Assembly (NCBI GenBank): GCA_008921705.1
Contig: VFFE01007635.1
Location: forward strand, 122,056-186,055
From: Burhinus oedicnemus
Taxonomy: Eukaryota; Chordata; Aves; Charadriiformes; Burhinidae
DNA length: 64,000 bases
Reading direction: 5' to 3'
Below, piece by piece: positions 59,401 to 64,000 of this stretch. The notes beneath the pieces were generated by a model. The model made no database searches. It was not told the DNA's origin and saw only the letters and a list, made by a program, of their open reading frames with translations. How positions within the stretch are numbered: position 1 is the first letter of the stretch; the number at the start of each line of letters is the position of its first letter. A program made the translations under genes and the position numbers.

Positions 59401-61509
59401 CTTACACGGTCCTCTTTGCACCTCGCTCTTTGAGATCTACGCCAAGGCATTCATGGATCCAGTAAATCCTGTGCCTATAAAGTCTTTTTGCCATCTCCTG
59501 CAGGATACCAGAGAGACTCCTTTGTCCCCTCTGAGTTGTTTCATCTTTTTTTTTTTTGGGAGGGGTGGTGTGTTGCAGCGGGAGGTACATGTGTGAAGTT
59601 TGCTGACACGGACATGAGATGCACGAGCCTTTTAAGATGGAGAAGGAGAGCAAGAGAATTCCAGAAATGCTGTCACCAGCTAAAGATACCGATAAAGAAA
59701 CCTCTTAAGAAAGTCTTTGCTTTTATCTTTACAGGTGAGATGGAGGAGCTGTACAGACAAATCACTGAAACCCAAGGAATAAATCAAAAGGTGAAGTTAG
59801 AAGGTACTGTCACCACCTATCTAAGAATCAACACTTTTAAAAAACACGAACGCTTTGCAGCCTCTATCTCCTGTTTTATTTATTTGTTTACCGTCAGGTT
59901 AGCAAGCGAAACTGGCTCAGCACAGGGTCCAACCAGCAGCAGGGCTGGGAGCAAAGCAGCACTTCCCCTTCCGGCACCAGCAAAGTTTAATCAGCTCAGC
60001 TGGGACAGCTGCACCATCAAAACAGCTTACTGCACGTTTTGACAAGTCCATTAACTGATAACCTGACAAATGGAGGAGGACGCACATCTCTTGGATTTAG
60101 TCACAATTTCTCCACAGTTTTCCAAAGCGATGGAAGACCTGACCGCTGGGCGTCCTGAGCAAGGTGAGTGCAGCATTAAAGGCAGCTCGCTCCCCTAGCC
60201 AGAGCCACCAGCGGTGCACAGGACACGTAGGCAAATGCAGGAGAGCTATCTGTATCTTTACGGTGCTAGCAAATCTGCTTGAGACAGGAGAAATGCTCTG
60301 TTAAACTGAAGAAAGCAAGTAACAAGCACTCAAGCCTTGATTACAACAGGCTATCATCAAGAGAACCACAGAATTTGAGGGGGGGAAAAAAAAAATTACA
60401 AGAGGCTTAGCATTTAATGCTCTAAAGTAGTAAATCCACAGCAAATCCTCCTGAAACTGAATATGCCCAAGACATATTTTAACTTATTTTTTCAAGTTCT
60501 CTCAAATGCCATCTTATGCTCTCAAACAACTAAGCTCCACCGTCACATTTGCTTTCTCACTATTCTGCAAATCAGGCTACATCCAGTGCCTCAAGTGCCC
60601 TTTTGGCATCCCAAAAGCTCTTACCAATAAATAGTAACCAAGCCATTTATTCGTATTTATCTGCCCCTTTAAACACAAGTAACCTGAAAACGTCCAACAG
60701 GTTAAAGCAGATCTAAGCAGGTGGGGGTTTTTTTCAGTTAAAGAAAGTTTGCTCAAAAATTATGCATGTTACTGAGGCGGAATTTCACCACTTAAAAACA
60801 GAACGGCCTTGAAAAGGTTTTTAGTAAGAAAAAAGAAATACACCTCCTCATTTGTGCACTTTGACTCTGAACAAAAAAAGACAGCGGCTCCTGCAATCTA
60901 TCTACATGTAGGTTTTTCTTCTCAGTGTTTTGGATTTAAATTAAGTAAAGAATTACCCCAGTGTGGAAATTAATTTATTTTTCTCCAAATATGCCTTTTC
61001 ATTTTACTACCAGAGTCCACACACAGCTTGGGATCACTTTCTGGCTTATTTCTTGTAAGATGGGTGTGAAAGCTAAATATTACTGTGCTTGGCAAACTTG
61101 ATCAAAAGCCTGTCTCACTCTTTGCAAAAACAAGATTGTTAATGAAAACCAACAGCAGTCCAGATGGGGAAAAAAGAATATCCCAGCTTATCGCATGAAA
61201 TGGAAGTCTGATAAACACCTTTGGACAGAAAGAAAACAAGCAGCAGCCAGAACATCACTTACTTCCACGAGAGAATTCCCACTGCAAACGTGACGGAGCT
61301 TCTACAGACTGTGGACGGGAAGAGGAGAGCCTGGAGAAAATACAGCCTGAGCGGTCCTCCCTTCCAAGCCAGGCAAATAAATGTCTGATTACACTACATC
61401 CCTGGGAGCACGGTGCTTCACTGGCAGCAGCACCGCTACCAGGATAGGGAAAAACACCCTTTAAAAATGAAAACAAGCGATATCAGTAAAAGCGCACTTT
61501 TGCAGATAA

Positions 61510-61622
61510 CTGCTTCTACAGCTGGGACTTCTGCTGGCACAGCTATGTCAGTCACGGGTCACACTTCGTCACAGCGCTCGCAGACAGAGCTGTGCCAGCA
61601 GAAGTTTGCCATATAGACCTGG
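61510..61622. mobile_element. Possible ancient palindromic DNA transposon fragment (MITE-like)
   Basis: Two perfect 18-bp inverted arms, ACTTCTGCTGGCACAGCT at 61527-61544 and its complement at 61588-61605, flank a 43-bp loop. Imperfect pairing extends outward (TCTACAGCTGG against the complement of CCATATAGACC). The composition recalls palindromic non-autonomous DNA elements known from archosaurs and turtles, but I cannot name the family with certainty. Confidence 0.45.
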
Positions 61623-63379
61623 TGGGAAACTCAACAGGGACAAAAATGAATCTGCAAAGTTTTCTGTTTTTCGTGCTGCTGCCAAACTAAGTTTTTCTAA
61701 CAGTCTGATGATGGGTACCCTTACTCCTGTGCTGCTGACGTGTTAGGATCTCGGCTTCCAAAGACAGAAGAAATCTAAACTTAGCTCAGGAACATGGCAA
61801 TACCTGTCAGCCATTTACATTGTACTTTATGCTTCAATTAAATACACAAACTAAATTAGAAAGAGCCCCTGTAGGAAGAAAAGATAAAACAGAATAAATT
61901 AAATACTGCTGTACTTTAGCACTAAGAGTAGACCGCCCTCGCTTTTAATAGTAAGAAAAGAACAAAACTGAAAGTGTTTAACGGGATTTGTTTAGCAGAC
62001 AGCAGAGCACTGCAAAATTCCCACCGTTCAGTTAAACCGAACAGTCAAACTGTAACAGGGCTTTTGTCATCTTCAATCATCTTTGAAGACAGCAGGCAAG
62101 GAGATTTAACGCCCCAGTTGATGCTCAAACATAAGTTCTATTTGGGTGAATCGAGACGATACTGTGGGTCGTGCGTACGGTGATGTGTATCGTTATTCCA
62201 GAGCACAGAGCAGCAAGATGTCAGAATTGCGTGTTGCCGATCTGCTCTGGAGCAAAATTACGAAATCAAGCTGTAAATAAACTCCCACCACCCTCCGTGG
62301 GGGAAAAGAAAGCTACAGGCAAGCGCTTCGGTGCCTCCAAACCCGCTTGCGTTCACTAGTGAATAAAGCCGTCCGAAGCGCAGGGCTGTGGAAAGAAGGG
62401 CTACGCACAGGAAGCCAGGTCAGGCTGCGGCGCCTGCACGCAGCGCAAGCTAAACCTCAAATGTAAAGCCTGCCTTTATCTTTTGTGAGGTATCGCCAGC
62501 ACGTGGCCGTACCTCAAGCGGGCTGCATTTTGGAGGAGCGACGTTTGGCAGTACAAATTTCACCATAGCTTCTTATTTTGATAGGGAGAATGCAACAATA
62601 AAATCACTGGCAGCGCTGTGTTCGTAGAGGCCGTGCTCCACCTTCCTGAGAGCCTTCTGGCCCTCCAAAGTGGGATACAGCTTCTAGGAATTCCTCGGGT
62701 TGTGTCACAGGGAAGACTTTGTTGTTAGAAATAATGTGTTTTTTTTAAAAAAAAACAAACCCAAACCTAAAAAAATTACTTTTTTTTTAGGGGGAAAAAA
62801 AGCACCGGTGCAAAAAACATCTCAAAGGAATGGCAGAGGCTAAAAATAGACACATTATCATCACTTTCATTATCAGCCATGTCTACACACACAAGAAATA
62901 TAACTCTGAGTGACTTCAGGATGAGGTGTTTTCCCCTCCAGGTTAGTTTTAGGTTGCGGGGGAGCATGTTTGTGCTTGGCTGCGCAGCGGAGTGTCCCAG
63001 AGAGGGGATGGCACAGGTATTAGTTTAATTGTAGCAACCCCCCCCTCTGCTTAAACAAGGCCATCTAAAATTCGTATCAGCAGACCAGCTCACGAGAAGT
63101 TGTAACTCCCCAAAGCAAATACTTAGTCTATTCAAAGTTTCAAAAATAGCCTGATAAAGGCTACTCGCCTAAAGATTTCAGAAGGTCAGATAAAACTTGG
63201 TGTGGCCACGAAACGGCAGAAAGCAACCGAGCACTCCGCCATATTTACCGAGTACTGAAGTTTAAAAAGCGAGCCCCAAACTGTTAGAAGAACTCAGTGT
63301 TTAGGTGCATTATTTCGTTTGCAAGCACCACTGCCTGAGCTCGAAGCCCTGCTTTTATTGCAGGTGACATTCCTGCCAT

Positions 63380-64000
63380 CTTCCTCGTACGGGACCGCTG
63401 CGGACCACCGGGAAAAAGCGGCGAGACCCACGCCTCCCCAAAAACACTCCCGCCAACCCCGCTGCCGGGTCACCCGGGTTGTCCCATCCCGGGAGGCTGG
63501 CCGGTCCGGAGGGGCTCGGGGCCAAGCACTTGCGGTTGCCCCACGGCCAGGTTTGCCCCACGGTCAGGGTTCACCCCAAACAGGGCTTCACCCTCAGCCG
63601 GGGCTTCAGGGTGAGTCTGGCATCCCCGAAAGCAGCTCGGGGGGGCGGCTGCCAACGCGGCCCAGCCTCCAGGGATCCCCCCCTCACCGGGGCCCGGGGC
63701 CGGGACCCCCGCTCTCTCCTCACCCCCCGGCCCCTCGGAAGGGGCCCTATTCCCCTCCGGGCCGCCCCCCGTTGGGGATATCCCCGCAGCCTCCCCCCCT
63801 CTCCCCACCTCCGCCCCGGTATACACGGTGTCCGTGAGGGCGCGGAGCGGCGGCTGCGAAGCTGCCCAGGCCGCGGCGGCCGCCCCGGGTGCTGGCCCCG
63901 GTGCTGGCGGGGCGGCGGCGGGGCCCGACATGGCGGCGCGGGCCCGCTCTCCCCCCACCCCTCCCCGCCAGGCCCCGTCGGGCCGCGGCGCTCACCTGCA
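63380..64000. promoter_or_regulatory. CNOT6L: CpG island at the 5' end of CNOT6L
   Basis: From about 63,380 to the window edge the sequence is very GC-rich with dense CpG (GGCGGCGGGGCC-type stretches), unlike the A/T-rich intron to its left. It covers the inferred end of the first exon. The long open frames here on both strands are a result of the composition. The transcription start probably lies beyond the window. Confidence 0.7.
63996..64000 (-). other. CNOT6L: 3' edge of CNOT6L non-coding exon 1 (partial)
   Basis: On the minus strand the window edge reads TGCAG followed by GTGAGCGCC, a near-ideal splice donor inside the CpG island. Its place upstream of all other CNOT6L exons suggests it ends the first, untranslated exon, which continues outside the window. 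Confidence 0.55.

Larger units (their letters stand above)
48339..63995 (-). other. CNOT6L: CNOT6L intron 1, mostly featureless
   Basis: About 15.7 kb of intronic DNA if the exon model is right. I see a poly(G) run at 53400-53417, a palindromic element near 61527-61605 and A/T runs, but no recognisable CR1 tail. Open frames such as 51457-51924 and 59488-60042 on the plus strand have no recognised domain. Confidence 0.5.

Noticed and set aside
63319..63958. Long proline- and glycine-rich open frames on both strands at the right edge
   Set aside because: They come from the CpG island composition. The minus-strand donor at 63995 fits a non-coding first exon instead.
1..64000. CRISPR arrays, bacterial operons, riboswitches, rRNA or tRNA genes
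   Set aside because: The window is clearly vertebrate nuclear DNA. No regularly spaced direct repeats, cloverleaf-like genes or ribosomal sequence were noticed by eye, although small RNA genes could be missed without a scan.

Overview
The window is vertebrate genomic DNA, most likely from a bird. Genes are split by GT-AG introns. Several 3' ends of CR1-type LINE repeats, with their ATTCTATG-like tails, lie in the left third. The gene order, CXCL13-type chemokines followed by CNOT6L on the opposite strand, is the order known from amniotes (CCNG2 - CXCL13 - CNOT6L - MRPL1, human chromosome 4q21).

Layout. (1) About 1-18,850 is intergenic. I recognise no gene there, only CR1 tails, A/T tracts and a cluster of octamer-like motifs near 12.6-13.0 kb. 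(2) 18,860-25,530 is a compact GC-rich array of three plus-strand CXC chemokine genes, each with four coding exons and identical intron phases (1, 2, 2). The first two resemble each other closely. The third is divergent, most resembles CXCL13 around its third and fourth cysteines, and has a long basic/proline-rich C-terminal tail. (3) About 26,205-33,007 reads as the long 3' UTR of CNOT6L on the minus strand, convergent with the third chemokine gene. (4) 33,008-48,338 holds the CNOT6L coding exons on the minus strand: the leucine-rich repeats, then the endonuclease/exonuclease/phosphatase-type deadenylase domain. (5) 48,339-63,995 is its large first intron. The right edge is a CpG island with a minus-strand splice donor, interpreted as the end of the non-coding first exon, which continues outside the window.

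Functionally the window has two unrelated parts. One is a locally duplicated lymphoid chemokine cluster; CXCL13 is known as a B-cell chemoattractant acting through CXCR5. The other is a housekeeping-type gene for a catalytic subunit of the CCR4-NOT mRNA deadenylase. I found no evidence of a wholly new multi-gene system. The most interesting items are the chemokine triplet with its unusual third member, the octamer/kappaB-like motif cluster upstream, and an ancient-looking palindromic element in CNOT6L intron 1.
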